Shown here: positions 14,694-24,309 of the stretch, piece after piece
Numbering within the stretch: position 1 is the stretch's first letter
Layout of the letters: each line of letters opens with the position of its first letter
The notes under the pieces: model-generated
The model's database searches: none
Told to the model about the DNA's origin: nothing
The model's input: only the letters and a program-made list of their open reading frames with translations
Made by a program: the position numbers and the translations under genes
DNA from: an uncultured Turicimonas sp.
Lineage (GTDB): Bacteria; Pseudomonadota; Gammaproteobacteria; Burkholderiales; Burkholderiaceae_F
Direction of reading: 5' to 3'
NCBI GenBank assembly: GCA_947854175.1
Contig: CANTYJ010000063.1
Coordinates: forward strand, 1-32,645
Length of the DNA stretch: 32,645 bases

Positions 14694-17054
14694 TTACTTC
14701 TTCAGAAGGTTTAAATGCTTTGCAATTTCTTCCTGGGAATCATAGACTTTCTGACCTTTTTCAGGATTGAGCTTTTTGTATGAACCATCTGATTGAAGAA
14801 TCCAGGCATGGATATTATCTTTCAACTGAGGCTCAATAATTTGCTCCATAACGTTTCGTCTCAGAGTCGGATCCAGAATTGGTGACAGAACTTCAATTCT
14901 TCCTGAAAGGTTTCTGGTCATCATGTCGGCACTACCAAAATAGACTTCCGGATGACCTCTGTTATGGAAGTAATAAACTCGGGCATGCTCAAGCAGACGT
15001 CCGACGATGGAGCGAACGCTAAGTGATTCTGACACACCCGGAATTCCCGGTCTTAGGCCGCAGATACCTCGGACAATGCACTGAACCTTAACTCCGGCGC
15101 GTGTTGCCTTATAGATCTCTTTCATCATTTCGGCGTCAACAAGCTGATTACACTTGATGATAATGTGACCGTTTCCTTCTTTCTTATGGATTTCAACTTC
15201 ACGTCGGATAAAGTCGACTAACTTGCCTCTCAGTGTATTCGGTGATACGAGCAACTTGCGATAGTGAGAGACTCTTCCATAACCTGTCATGACATTAAAT
15301 AAGTCTTGAATGTCATCACAGATATCTCTGTTGGCTGTAAATAAACCCAAATCGGTATAGATTTTGGCAGATGCAGCATTGTAGTTACCGGATCCGATAT
15401 GTGCATAGCGAACCAGTGATCCACGTTCTCTTCGGATGACAAAGCACAATTTCGCATGAATCTTGAGACCAGCAAAACCGTAAACGACATTAACGCCGTT
15501 TCTTTCCAGTTCTTCGGCCCAGTTCATGTTTTGCTCTTCGTCGAATCTGGCCTTAAGCTCAACAACCGCTGTTACCTGTTTACCTCTTCTGCGAGCTTCC
15601 AGGAGGCACTTCACAATCGGAGAATCACTTCCGCAACGGTAAAGTGTCTGCTTAATCGCAACAACGTCCGGATCCAACGCCGCTTGACGTATGAATTCCA
15701 AAACGCAATTGAAGGAATCATATGGATGATAGACCATCAAATCACGTTTACGGATTTCAGCAAAAACATTGGCTTCGGGTTCGAACTGTTTTGGAGTTCT
15801 AGGATGAGGATTGTCATACTTCAGCCCCGGCCGGTCAATTTTCATCAGACGAGCAAAATCAGAAAACCCAAGAGGAATTCTGTAACGGTAGATTTGGTTG
15901 GAATTCAAATCCAGGTGTTCAATAAGGAAGTCCTGAAGTCTCTGAGGCATACCTCTTTCAATTTCGAGTCGTACAACAGAACCGAATCTTCTTTGCTCAA
16001 CGTAATCACGAACTGCCGCCAGCAAATCATCGGCCTCGTCCTCTTCAATCTCGCCATCTGTATTTCTAGTAATTCTAAAGAGGCCTGAAGTGATGACTTT
16101 ATAGCCCGGGAACAATGACTCCAGTCTATTGGCAATCAAATCTTCTGAAGGAACAATGACTCCTTCGCTAACTGTTACTTCAAGATTTGGAGTAACGGAG
16201 CCATCCTTATTGGACACAAACAAGAAACGAGGAACATTGTTCGGACATTTAACTCGGGCATAGCGGACTTTGCCGGGCTTATCGACTTCTTCCAGTTCGA
16301 TAACAAAATTCAAACTGGTATTTGAAATCATTGGGAAAGGCCGACCCGCATCAACGCCCTGTGGAGTTAAAACCGGGAAAATATCTTCATCGTAATATTT
16401 ATTAAGGTTTTCTTTTTGTAACTTAGTCAGATTCTTGTAACTGGCAAATTTAATTTCCTTCCTGGCAAGAGCCGGCTTTAAGCTCTTTATCCAAAGCTCT
16501 TCAGCCTGATCTACGATATCCAATACTCTTTTGCGGATTTCAAAAAGCTGCTTGGCCGGAGAAAGCTTATCCGGTCCGGTAGGCTCTGCTCCGCTTCTGG
16601 CTTGTTTCTGCAGGTTCATAACACGAACCATGAAGAACTCATCCAGATTGTTGAAGAAAATAGACAAGAACAGGACCCTGTTCAACAAAGGAATCTCGGG
16701 ATCCATCGCTGTTTCCAGGACTTTTCTGTCAAACTCGATCCAGCTGAGTTCACGATTGGTATAAAGCTCCGGGGAATCTAACGAAATTTCTTTAGTTTTC
16801 TTTGTAACAAGGGTTGTTGTCTGAGGTGCTTTCTCTGCAGCGACTGCATCTTCACCGGAAGAGGCTTTTACTTGTTTTTTGTTTCCTGCACTTGCTTTTG
16901 TTGTTGCAACAGTTTTTCTGCGAGTCCTTCTGACGGGTTTGTTAATTTGGGGGGTCTCAGAAGCAGCTACTTGCCCGTCTGTTTGAACGTTTTCCTTTTT
17001 CTCTTCGATCGCCTCGCTTGCGCCGACTTTAGTTTCATTCTCATTAACGGCCAT
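14694..17054 (-). CDS. ppk1: Polyphosphate kinase 1 with long N-terminal tail
   Basis: A 786-residue enzyme that builds polyphosphate from ATP. The N domain begins with YTNRELSWIEFDRKVLETA (from about residue 98), and the catalytic His is in GLKIHAKL (H533). YAHIGSGNYNAASAKIYTDLG and the C-terminal phospholipase-D-like part are intact. Typical PPK1 has about 690 residues; the extra 95 at the start are Ala/Lys/Thr/Glu-rich and probably disordered. The start at 17054 is an ATG; the frame stays open to a TTG at 17075, but the tail has no conserved domain. No ppx is adjacent. Confidence 0.95.
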   Translation of the reverse strand: MAVNENETKVGASEAIEEKKENVQTDGQVAASETPQINKPVRRTRRKTVATTKASAGNKKQVKASSGEDAVAAEKAPQTTTLVTKKTKEISLDSPELYTNRELSWIEFDRKVLETAMDPEIPLLNRVLFLSIFFNNLDEFFMVRVMNLQKQARSGAEPTGPDKLSPAKQLFEIRKRVLDIVDQAEELWIKSLKPALARKEIKFASYKNLTKLQKENLNKYYDEDIFPVLTPQGVDAGRPFPMISNTSLNFVIELEEVDKPGKVRYARVKCPNNVPRFLFVSNKDGSVTPNLEVTVSEGVIVPSEDLIANRLESLFPGYKVITSGLFRITRNTDGEIEEDEADDLLAAVRDYVEQRRFGSVVRLEIERGMPQRLQDFLIEHLDLNSNQIYRYRIPLGFSDFARLMKIDRPGLKYDNPHPRTPKQFEPEANVFAEIRKRDLMVYHPYDSFNCVLEFIRQAALDPDVVAIKQTLYRCGSDSPIVKCLLEARRRGKQVTAVVELKARFDEEQNMNWAEELERNGVNVVYGFAGLKIHAKLCFVIRRERGSLVRYAHIGSGNYNAASAKIYTDLGLFTANRDICDDIQDLFNVMTGYGRVSHYRKLLVSPNTLRGKLVDFIRREVEIHKKEGNGHIIIKCNQLVDAEMMKEIYKATRAGVKVQCIVRGICGLRPGIPGVSESLSVRSIVGRLLEHARVYYFHNRGHPEVYFGSADMMTRNLSGRIEVLSPILDPTLRRNVMEQIIEPQLKDNIHAWILQSDGSYKKLNPEKGQKVYDSQEEIAKHLNLLKK

Positions 17055-17228
17055 ACAAAATAGTCTCCCTTTCAAGATCCCGGGCGCCGGGACAGATTAC
17101 AACTAAGAGTTCCGGATGGAACTTCTCAAATAAAATATTCTCAGTGTTGAGAGCGGGGCGTAATATCGCTCTTCAACCTGTTGAAATTTAATGTTAGTTT
17201 GATTGTTGGAACCGTAATTGTCAATGAG

Positions 17229-18284
17229 TTAGACGGGTTGTTTGTTTGAATTTTCAAAACTTTTCATCAATTTGATTACTCCAAGACCGATTAAGGCCCA
17301 AACAACTCCATATAAGGTGTCGTAAAGCCTCCATGAAAGTAAGTTTCCGTCACCGCCATAAGCTTTCATGAGCCAATCAAGTGTGAACAGAATAAAGGTC
17401 GTAATCACAACATTAGCAATTGTGTAGTTTTTAGGAAGCGTCACCGGTATCAACATCGCTGATACGACAATCATGGCTCCCAGAAATAAAGAATCATGAG
17501 TAAATGGAAACAAGACCATTACCGCCAAATAACCGACAAGTGTTCCTAAGATTCGTTGAAAGCTCTTAATAAACCCTCGGTGAACACGCATATCCAACAG
17601 ATAGATTACTGTGATTCCTACCCAGGCCGGCTGCATAAAATCAAAAAACGTTGCGGACCATAAAGCCAACACAACTATCAGACCGGATACAGCAGCGAAA
17701 TACAAGGGATTTTTATTACCACCGATAAAATCTTTAAGTTGAGCCATTGGTCTCGTACCTAAGTTATCGGCTTTCCAAACGAAGTGGTCAATAACGATAA
17801 CAACTCCTGCCAAAAGAAAACCAAAAAGATAGCCCAAAATTGCCGCTTCATTAGGCACAAAGTCAAATAGCGAAATGAAAAGAAAGACAAGAGAATATTT
17901 ACCCAATAACCACCAGAAAGACTCAACAAATGGCAAAAGGGCGGCCCCAAATACACAAAGTCCCAAAAGAAACCACTTCCCTTCGGGTAAGTCTCGGAGA
18001 AGTAAACCTACTCCCGCAGAAAACATGACACAGATAAATGTAAGACACAAGCCTCCTAAACGGGATGCCAGTGTGTTTTTATCATCAGACAGAAGAGCCA
18101 TAAAGGCAGCCAAGCAGGCAAAACCACCTAGCTTTGCATCATTAAAGATCCAGGATAAAGATAACGCAATTGTCGTTGTAAAAAAGAATCTTATGGAAGC
18201 CATCCGTAAGGCACTTCCGGTAATTGGTTTGAAATTTCGTCCCTTCTGTAAGACGTTGGCTAAGTCCTTCTCTACAGGTAACAT
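17229..18284 (-). CDS. FUSC family inner-membrane protein
   Basis: A 351-residue membrane protein with about ten helices in two halves. ASIRFFFTTTIALSLSWIF (28-46) and AFMALLSDDKNTLASRLGG near 60-78 resemble the first half, and QPAWVGITVIYLLDMRVHRG (219-238) followed by the QRILGTLVGYLAV segment resembles the second half, of FUSC/aromatic acid exporter proteins. Such proteins export aromatic or other organic acids, but no substrate can be assigned here. GAGAG lies about 8 bases before the start. It is separated from ppk1 by 153 bases. Confidence 0.75.
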   Translation of the reverse strand: MLPVEKDLANVLQKGRNFKPITGSALRMASIRFFFTTTIALSLSWIFNDAKLGGFACLAAFMALLSDDKNTLASRLGGLCLTFICVMFSAGVGLLLRDLPEGKWFLLGLCVFGAALLPFVESFWWLLGKYSLVFLFISLFDFVPNEAAILGYLFGFLLAGVVIVIDHFVWKADNLGTRPMAQLKDFIGGNKNPLYFAAVSGLIVVLALWSATFFDFMQPAWVGITVIYLLDMRVHRGFIKSFQRILGTLVGYLAVMVLFPFTHDSLFLGAMIVVSAMLIPVTLPKNYTIANVVITTFILFTLDWLMKAYGGDGNLLSWRLYDTLYGVVWALIGLGVIKLMKSFENSNKQPV

Positions 18285-18367
18285 GTTCAGTCTCTCATTT
18301 TTGACCGAATATTACGGAAAAACATAAACCCATTGATGAAAAAGCGCCCCGAATAGGACAAGGAAAT

Positions 18368-19777
18368 TCAAAATACCGTTTTGCCGGTTGTTTTTTGCAT
18401 TTCACGGTTAACAACTCGCCCGTAGTAAAGAGTTGTTGAAGCTCCCAAAATCTGAATGATGATCGAGACTATTAATACGGCAGTCATTCCTCCGCAGTCC
18501 AAAAGTACCGGAACAAAGAAAACAGCCAAAAATGCTCCAAATTTACCTACTGCTGCTGCAAAGCCTGAACCCACTCCTCTGACAGAAACGGGAAAGACAA
18601 GACTTGGTAGGACATAAGTACACAAATTTGGTCCTGCATTTAGAAACAATTCAAAAATGATAAAACCTAAAATTGAAATCCAAATGGGTAACTTAAGAAG
18701 ACTGCCTAAAAGCAAAATAACCAGACCACAACCACACAAGATAAAGGAGAGTCCTTGCAGTTTAATAATCGAGACTTTATTAATAAGCCACAAACCTAAA
18801 GCAAAACCCGGAAGAATAAATGCGCTGATTAATAAGGTTATGAGTATCGAGTCTTCAATATGTTCAAACCTCACATACTCGGAAGCATGTGCCGATATCG
18901 ATGGCTCAAGCCCTAAAGCCATGACAAGAATTGGTAAAAAAGTACCTATTCCATAAACGCCCAGCCCCTCACAGGCCCAAGGTATGCTTGTTAGTGCAAT
19001 TCTGGAAAAATTCTGTCGGCAGAAAAATGGTGAATTGACAGAATCTTCTTTCGGAACTTGAGACTGTTTTTTCAATTCTTCATTTTTATCAATGGCCTTT
19101 TGGATGGAGATGTTGTCTCCCAGGAAATAACGAACAGATTTAATAGCCTCGTCGTATCTTCCTTGAGATATGAGCCACCCGGGTGATTGAGCGAAAGATA
19201 TCCTTAATAAGAATGTAAAAAATGTCAGAACTGAGATGGTCAGTAAAAGTGAATTCCATGCTTCGGGATAAGGTTTCTTAAGAAGAATAAAGTAACAGGC
19301 AGCGGCTATACCGATATTCCCCAACCCTGAAGCAGCTTTCGCTGCCCCAACCAGTACATCTTTCCACCGGGAAGGAACTATTTCTGAAATGTAGTCTGAA
19401 TCGAGACTGTATTCTCCGCCGACGGACATACCAATCGCAAATAAACAGGAAACCAGTACAAGGAGGCTGTCGCAATACCAGGCAATTAACGAGGCAGCCA
19501 GAGCCATAAGAGGACATAAACGGAAGAAAAACAAATAGCCGAATTTGTCACTTAGTTTGCCAAAGATAACCGAACCAAATGATATCCCAAGAAGACTTGT
19601 TGATGCCAAGAGTCCCTGTTGAACTGAAGAAAGTTCAGGATGGCCGAAAAGTTGGATCAATGGGATGATGATACCAACTAAAGTGGATAGCGCCATTCCC
19701 AGAATTTGGCCTAAGGAAGCAACGAAAACGACTCTGATATGACGCCAAGTCAAAGGTGCATTATCCAGTTCATACAC
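18368..19777 (-). CDS. MFS transporter
   Basis: A 469-residue transporter with about twelve membrane helices. Motif A is GKLSDKFG at 73-80, and GGEYSLDSDYISEIVPSRWK at 120-139 is the loop typical of sugar and organic-acid MFS families. A hydrophilic central loop (about 205-245, Lys/Glu-rich) divides the two halves. The substrate is not evident; nearby genes (FUSC protein, moaD) give no clue. AGGAGG lies just upstream of the start. Confidence 0.88.
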   Translation of the reverse strand: MYELDNAPLTWRHIRVVFVASLGQILGMALSTLVGIIIPLIQLFGHPELSSVQQGLLASTSLLGISFGSVIFGKLSDKFGYLFFFRLCPLMALAASLIAWYCDSLLVLVSCLFAIGMSVGGEYSLDSDYISEIVPSRWKDVLVGAAKAASGLGNIGIAAACYFILLKKPYPEAWNSLLLTISVLTFFTFLLRISFAQSPGWLISQGRYDEAIKSVRYFLGDNISIQKAIDKNEELKKQSQVPKEDSVNSPFFCRQNFSRIALTSIPWACEGLGVYGIGTFLPILVMALGLEPSISAHASEYVRFEHIEDSILITLLISAFILPGFALGLWLINKVSIIKLQGLSFILCGCGLVILLLGSLLKLPIWISILGFIIFELFLNAGPNLCTYVLPSLVFPVSVRGVGSGFAAAVGKFGAFLAVFFVPVLLDCGGMTAVLIVSIIIQILGASTTLYYGRVVNREMQKTTGKTVF

Positions 19778-19843
19778 TTTCCATTCCTCCTAACCGTTTA
19801 AGCCAAAAATATTTCAGATAACTTTCCGTCTCCCTAAAGAAAA

Positions 19844-19890
19844 AGTCGAAGCAACCTGCTATATAAAAAACAGGTTGTTCGACTAATTTT
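19844..19890. terminator. Bidirectional terminator behind moaD
   Basis: AGTCGAA and CAACCTG (19844-19858) pair with CAGGTTG and TTCGACT (19871-19884), a 14-bp stem with one bulged G. T-runs follow on both strands (TTTTTC on minus, ATTTTTCC on plus). It separates moeB-moaD from the MFS gene. Confidence 0.75.
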
Positions 19891-19898
19891 TCCTGTAA

Positions 19899-20156
19899 TT
19901 AACCGCCGGTTACCGGAGGAAAGAATGCTACCTCATCGCCATCTTTTACATGATGTCTGTCTGTTGCCATTTCTTGATTAACCGAACAACGTAAGCGAGG
20001 CATTTTTTCAAATGCTTCCTTTAGCAAAGGATCGTTTTCAGACAAATAATCTTTAAGCTGTTCAACTGTTTTGACATATTCCGGCAAATCCAATTGATCT
20101 TCGCCTTTAAGCATGTGTTCTTTTAGCGAAGCAAAATACAAGATTTTTACACTCAT
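19899..20156 (-). CDS. moaD: Molybdopterin synthase sulfur carrier subunit MoaD
   Basis: An 85-residue ubiquitin-like protein beginning MSVKILYFASLKEHM and ending FFPPVTGG. The terminal Gly-Gly is adenylated by MoeB and then turned into a thiocarboxylate that supplies sulfur to molybdopterin. It overlaps the moeB stop by 4 bases (ATGA), so the two are coupled. No moaE is in the window, so the partner subunit must lie elsewhere. Confidence 0.93.
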   Translation of the reverse strand: MSVKILYFASLKEHMLKGEDQLDLPEYVKTVEQLKDYLSENDPLLKEAFEKMPRLRCSVNQEMATDRHHVKDGDEVAFFPPVTGG

Positions 20157-20902
20157 TTATTACCTCCACATCCGCAGAGAGGGCATTCATCTGTGCGGCT
20201 GTATTTATATTGGTGCCACTGCATAGTTGCAGCATCCACCGTTAATAATTTTCCCACTAAGGGAGTTCCGAATTCTCCAATTATTTTAAGAGCCTCAGCC
20301 GCTTGCATGCAGCCAAGCATCCCCACTAAAGGCGCAAAGACTCCTTTGGTTGAAGCTTTTTCGTCATTACCCTCATGATTAGGGAAAATGCATGCATAGC
20401 AGGGAGAATTATCATCCCTAAAATCAAAAACGGTAATTTGACCGTCAAATCTGACTACACCAGCCGTCACCAGAGGCTTCTTTTCAGTCCGGCAAATTTC
20501 ATTGGTCAAATATCTGGAATCTGTGTTATCGGTGCAATCTAGGACAACGTCATGTTCTCTAACGAGCATTGTTAAAAGATTCTTGTCAGGGCGAGTCATG
20601 AGAGCAACGACATTAACGTCAGGATTAAACGATTGTAAATGCACCTTGGCACTTAACGCTTTTGGCACACCGACAGTTGCCATGGAATGGATAACTTGTC
20701 GCTGTAAGTTGGTAACATCAACAATATCGGCATCTACGATTGTCAGTTTTCCCACCCCGGCACCTGCGAGGTATAAAGAAGCAGGTGAGCCAAGTCCTCC
20801 TGCTCCGATAACCAGCACTTTGGATGCACTGATTTTTTTTTGGCCTTCAGGTCCAATTTCAGTGAGCAATTCATGCCTGGAGTATCTGTTTTCTACATTC
20901 AT
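20153..20902 (-). CDS. moeB: Molybdopterin synthase adenylyltransferase MoeB (ThiF/HesA family)
   Basis: A 249-residue E1-like enzyme that adenylates the C-terminal glycine of MoaD. The nucleotide site is GAGGLGS at 33-39, NLQRQ is at 65-69, and the zinc cysteines are C168, C171, C240 and C243. The conserved Cys of the crossover loop in ThiF and many MoeB proteins is not present: the segment reads KASTKGVFAP. That Cys is reported as dispensable in E. coli MoeB, so activity is still expected. A perfect palindrome lies just upstream of its ribosome binding site. ThiF is an alternative, but adjacency to moaD favours MoeB. Confidence 0.9.
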   Translation of the reverse strand: MNVENRYSRHELLTEIGPEGQKKISASKVLVIGAGGLGSPASLYLAGAGVGKLTIVDADIVDVTNLQRQVIHSMATVGVPKALSAKVHLQSFNPDVNVVALMTRPDKNLLTMLVREHDVVLDCTDNTDSRYLTNEICRTEKKPLVTAGVVRFDGQITVFDFRDDNSPCYACIFPNHEGNDEKASTKGVFAPLVGMLGCMQAAEALKIIGEFGTPLVGKLLTVDAATMQWHQYKYSRTDECPLCGCGGNK

Positions 20903-20915
20903 ATATTGTTCCTCT

Positions 20916-20938
20916 CAAAATAATTCTCAATTATTTTG
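20916..20938. promoter_or_regulatory. Perfect 10-bp inverted repeat upstream of moeB
   Basis: CAAAATAATT and AATTATTTTG are separated by CTC. The element starts 14 bases before the moeB start and lies in the region between two divergent operons. Its AATAATT..AATTATT shape resembles iron- or metal-responsive operators such as Fur boxes; as RNA it could also form a hairpin just ahead of the moeB ribosome binding site. Confidence 0.5.
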
Positions 20939-20984
20939 TCCACGTTCAAATTTTTCTTAGGGATTTCTCTCGGAATTCTAACTA

Positions 20985-21013
20985 TTGAACGAACACACAA
21001 GCCGAAAATACTA
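20985..21013 (+). promoter_or_regulatory. Possible promoter of the amino acid ABC operon
   Basis: TTGAAC (20985-20990) lies 17-18 bases ahead of ATACTA/TACTAC. The match is moderate; the position is sensible, about 60 bases before the start codon. Confidence 0.3.
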
Positions 21014-21070
21014 CATTTGTGCGATCATAGAAAGGATAATATGTTCAAGATTTATGTCTGGAGAAATCAA

Positions 21071-21838
21071 ATGCTTCTTAAAAAAGCCATTCTTGCCTCT
21101 TGTGCAGTCCTCGCATTTACCACTTCGGGAGTTTTTGCAGCCGAGCAGTATGTCGTTGGAACTGGTGCTACTTATCGTCCGTTCGAATATGAAACACCTC
21201 AAAAAGAATTAGTCGGATTTGATGTAGACCTTATGAGAGCTATTGCCAAAGCGGAAGGTTTTGAAGTCAAGTTCATCAACACTCCTTGGGAAGGTATCTT
21301 CGCCACAGTTGACAAAGGAGACCGTGACATCATCATGTCAGGTATTACCATCACTGACAAACGTAAACAAACCGTAGATTTTTCCAAGCCATACTTTCTT
21401 GCTCACCAGCTTATCCTCACAGATAAGAGCACAAAGATCTCCAAGTTGGGTGATTTAAAGAAAGGTAGCGTAGCTGTCGTCAGCGGTTCTGCCGGAGACA
21501 TCGCCGCCAGTGCTGAATTTGGTAAAACATCCACAAGAATCCGCCGTTTCGACAATACACCGCTTGCCCTTGAGGAACTCAACCAAGGCGGAGTTTCTGC
21601 CGTTATCGGCGACGTCGGTGTTTTATCCTTCTACTCCCTGAACAATCCTGATAAACACTTTAATGCTACCCGCGATCCTGCTTTCAAAGAACAATATTTC
21701 GGTATTGCAGTTAAAAAAGGCAATAAAGCTTTAATTGACAAAATTAATGCCGGTTTAGATAAGGTTATTGCTAGCGGTGAATACAACAAAATCTATATGA
21801 AGTGGTTTGGTACTGAAGCACCCAAACTTCCACAGTAA
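21071..21838 (+). CDS. Polar amino acid ABC transporter, periplasmic binding protein
   Basis: A 255-residue binding protein of SBP family 3. Residues 1-23 form a signal peptide (MLLKKAILASCAVL...VFA) with cleavage before AEQY; there is no lipobox Cys. The conserved start of the mature part is GTGATYRPFEYETPQKELVGFDVDL, written here in part: YRPFEYE and GFDVDLM. The ITDKRKQTVDFS segment is the family signature. The start at 21071 has GGAG 7 bases upstream; longer starts (21041, 20936) lack a signal peptide at their N terminus. The ligand, probably a glutamine-, histidine- or arginine-type amino acid, is not resolved. An intrinsic terminator follows before the permease gene. Confidence 0.93.
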   Translation: MLLKKAILASCAVLAFTTSGVFAAEQYVVGTGATYRPFEYETPQKELVGFDVDLMRAIAKAEGFEVKFINTPWEGIFATVDKGDRDIIMSGITITDKRKQTVDFSKPYFLAHQLILTDKSTKISKLGDLKKGSVAVVSGSAGDIAASAEFGKTSTRIRRFDNTPLALEELNQGGVSAVIGDVGVLSFYSLNNPDKHFNATRDPAFKEQYFGIAVKKGNKALIDKINAGLDKVIASGEYNKIYMKWFGTEAPKLPQ

Positions 21839-21849
21839 TTTTTTTATCG

Positions 21850-21879
21850 CGATTCTCTTCGGAGAATCGTTTTTTTTGT
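21850..21879 (+). terminator. Intrinsic terminator inside the ABC operon
   Basis: CGATTCTC and GAGAATCG form an 8-bp stem with a TTCG tetraloop, followed by eight T. It lies between the binding-protein and permease genes and probably lets only part of the transcription continue. Confidence 0.85.
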
Positions 21880-21901
21880 TTAAAAATTTTGGAGAAAAAT
21901 T

Positions 21902-22654
21902 GTGGGTGGTTTTCGTTTTGAGGTCGTAACTGAGTATTGGCCGCTTTTTCTAGAAGGCGCTCGGATGACCATCCAAATCACTGTTATTTGTGTAGTTCTC
22001 GGTGTAATTCTTGGAATGGCTTTAGGTATGGCCAGGCTAGCCGATGCGCGTCATTCTCCTTGGAGACAAATCCTTAAGTATTGTGTCCGTTGGCCTGTGA
22101 CTGTCTATGTAAGCTTTTTCAGAGGCACACCGCTCTTTGTTCAAATTCTTTTAATGCAGTTTGCGATCCTTCCTTTCTTTGTTCATCCGACAGAAGGGTT
22201 GTTGATTTCAGGTGATCTGGCAAGAGAAATCCGTTCCACATATGGAGCAATGCTTGCCGGTATTGTTGCAATCACATTGAACGCAGGTGCATATCTTTCA
22301 GAGGTTTTCCGCGCCGGTATCCAGTCATTGGACAAAGGACAAATGGAAGCCGCCCGCTCTGTCGGTATGACTTATTGGCAGGCTATGTTCCATATTATTC
22401 TGCCTCAAGCCTTTAGAAGAATGCTTCCGCCTCTTGGTAATAATGCCATTGCTATTCTTAAAGACTCCTCACTGGTCTCAGCTATCGGACTTGCTGAGCT
22501 TGCTTATGCCGCAAGAACAGTTGCCGGGGCATCTGCAAGGTATTGGGAACCTTACATTACAATTTCTTTAATGTACTGGGTAATGACATTGGCACTTGCC
22601 TATTTAGTCAAGAAAATGGAGGAGCACTTGGGCAAAGGAGATGAATCCAAATGA
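21902..22654 (+). CDS. Polar amino acid ABC transporter, permease
   Basis: A 250-residue inner-membrane permease of the HisM/GlnP type with about five helices. The EAA loop ([21 protein letters not shown], given here from residue 150 as [13 protein letters not shown]) contacts the ATPase. The start is a GTG with GGAG 7 bases upstream. It overlaps the ATPase gene by 4 bases. Only one permease gene is present, so it probably forms a homodimer. N- and C-terminal ends look complete. Confidence 0.94.
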   Translation: MGGFRFEVVTEYWPLFLEGARMTIQITVICVVLGVILGMALGMARLADARHSPWRQILKYCVRWPVTVYVSFFRGTPLFVQILLMQFAILPFFVHPTEGLLISGDLAREIRSTYGAMLAGIVAITLNAGAYLSEVFRAGIQSLDKGQMEAARSVGMTYWQAMFHIILPQAFRRMLPPLGNNAIAILKDSSLVSAIGLAELAYAARTVAGASARYWEPYITISLMYWVMTLALAYLVKKMEEHLGKGDESK

Positions 22655-23403
22655 GCGAACAAAAACCTTTAATTAAAATCCGTGATCTTCATAAATACTT
22701 TGGTGATAATCAGGTATTAAAGGGTATTGATTTGGACATCATGCCCGGGGAAAAAGTTGTTATTCTCGGCCCTTCCGGCTCCGGAAAATCAACGATGCTA
22801 CGTTGCATAAATGCTTTGGAAGAAACAACGAGCGGACATATCTATGTCAACGACGTTGACATCACCTCTCCGAAAACTGATATTAATAAGGTTCGAGAAC
22901 ATCTAGGCATGGTATTCCAGAGATTTAATCTCTGGCCTCATAAAACTGTCCTTGAGAACGTGGCGTTAGCTCCGAAATTAGTTGGCAAAGTTGATAAAGA
23001 AACTGCTGAAAAAAGAGCCATGGAAATGCTTAAAAAAGTTGGACTGGCTGAAAAGGCTTCCGCCTACCCTGCCAGCCTTTCCGGTGGCCAACAACAGCGT
23101 GTTGCAATAGCACGAGGATTGGCCATGGAACCAAAAGCAATGCTTTTCGATGAACCCACGTCTGCCTTAGACCCTGAGCTGGTCGGTGAAGTTCTTAAGG
23201 TCATGACGGACCTGGCGAAGTCCGGTATGACGATGGCTGTCGTTACTCACGAAATTTCATTTGCCAGAGAAGTTGCCGATCGGGTTATCTTCATGGACGG
23301 CGGAAAAATTGTTGAGCAAGGAAAACCCGAAGATGTTCTTCTCCATCCGAAAGAAGAAAGAACCAAGGCTTTCCTAAAGAGAGTTCTTCCGAAAGCTGAA
23401 TAG
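22651..23403 (+). CDS. Polar amino acid ABC transporter, ATPase (GlnQ type)
   Basis: A 250-residue ATPase that powers the importer. Walker A is GPSGSGKS at 40-47, the Q-loop is near MVFQRFNLW (88-94), the signature LSGGQQQR is at 143-150, and Walker B LFDEP at 165-169 is followed by TSALDPE. The switch His is in VVTHEISFA. It overlaps the permease stop by ATGA. Together with the binding protein and permease it makes a complete importer. Confidence 0.96.
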   Translation: MSEQKPLIKIRDLHKYFGDNQVLKGIDLDIMPGEKVVILGPSGSGKSTMLRCINALEETTSGHIYVNDVDITSPKTDINKVREHLGMVFQRFNLWPHKTVLENVALAPKLVGKVDKETAEKRAMEMLKKVGLAEKASAYPASLSGGQQQRVAIARGLAMEPKAMLFDEPTSALDPELVGEVLKVMTDLAKSGMTMAVVTHEISFAREVADRVIFMDGGKIVEQGKPEDVLLHPKEERTKAFLKRVLPKAE

Positions 23404-23419
23404 TTCAAATACTTGTTTC

Positions 23420-23448
23420 AAAGCCGGGCATTCAACCCGGCTTTTGAT
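23420..23448 (+). terminator. Terminator of the ABC operon
   Basis: AAAGCCGGG (23420-23428) pairs with CCCGGCTTT (23436-23444) around a 7-base loop. It lies between convergent genes and may also slow transcription from panC. Confidence 0.75.
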
Positions 23449-23451
23449 TTA

Positions 23452-24300
23452 CTAGAACACTTCAACATTATCAATAAGTCTGGTCGTACCGATTTTGGCT
23501 GCTCCCAAAATTACCAGAGGTTCTTTGTTTAAAAGATCATCTCTTGTTGGAGTCAATAAATCGGACTGTCTTGCAACCACTACATAATCAGGTTGCCAAC
23601 CGAATTCTCTTAGCTGCTTCTCTGCGCTTTGTTCAAGCGCAGTTAAATCAATTGCTCCAGCTTCTAGCGAAGCTTTAACTCCGTTAAGAGTCATGTAAAG
23701 TCTGGTTGCTTCTTTGAGTTCTTCTTCTGACAAGTAACGGTTTCTGGAAGAAAGAGCCAATCCGGAGACTTTGTCCCTTTGGAGTTCCATTGGCACAATT
23801 TTCAATGGCATTCCAAATTGTTTAACCATCTTCTGGATAATTTTTAGTTGCTGGTAATCTTTTTTACCGAAGACAGCAACGTCAGGCCGGACAATTGAAA
23901 ATAGTTTATTAACTACAGTTGCAACCCCATCAAAGAAGCCCGGACGGTAGTAACCTTCTAGAATTTCAGAAAGTGCAGGGTCAGGCTGAACCATAAATTT
24001 TTGCGGCTCCGGATACATATCTTTCTCTGTCGGAGCAAAAACAATATCTACTGCGCCTTGTTTTTCCAATTTCTCCAGATCGGCTTCTAAAGTTCTTGGA
24101 TAAGTATCAAAATCCTCATTCGGGCCAAATTGAAGACGATTCACAAATATTGATGCAATGACAGTCGGAGCATGTTTTTTAGCTTCGGCCATTAATGCTA
24201 AATGTCCGTCATGAAGGTTTCCCATGGTCGGTACTAAAGCAATTCCATTTTTATTTTTTAGCGCATCCTGAAGCGCTTGTATGGTATGAACTACTATCAC
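23452..24300 (-). CDS. panC: Pantothenate synthetase
   Basis: A 282-residue enzyme that joins pantoate and beta-alanine with ATP, in the coenzyme A pathway. [10 protein letters not shown] at 24-33 is the HIGH-like nucleotide site, [13 protein letters not shown] the substrate site, and [15 protein letters not shown] the KMSKS-like loop. It follows panB by 9 bases. No panD (beta-alanine source) is in the window. Confidence 0.97.
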   Translation of the reverse strand: MIVVHTIQALQDALKNKNGIALVPTMGNLHDGHLALMAEAKKHAPTVIASIFVNRLQFGPNEDFDTYPRTLEADLEKLEKQGAVDIVFAPTEKDMYPEPQKFMVQPDPALSEILEGYYRPGFFDGVATVVNKLFSIVRPDVAVFGKKDYQQLKIIQKMVKQFGMPLKIVPMELQRDKVSGLALSSRNRYLSEEELKEATRLYMTLNGVKASLEAGAIDLTALEQSAEKQLREFGWQPDYVVVARQSDLLTPTRDDLLNKEPLVILGAAKIGTTRLIDNVEVF

Positions 24301-24309
24301 TTTTTATCC

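Noticed and set aside
15456-16088. Plus-strand open frame of 210 codons opposite ppk1
   Set aside because: It mirrors the conserved PPK1 catalytic region and resembles no known protein.
17875-18327. Plus-strand open frame of 150 codons opposite the FUSC gene
   Set aside because: Its Lys/Pro-rich composition is what the complement of a hydrophobic membrane gene gives.
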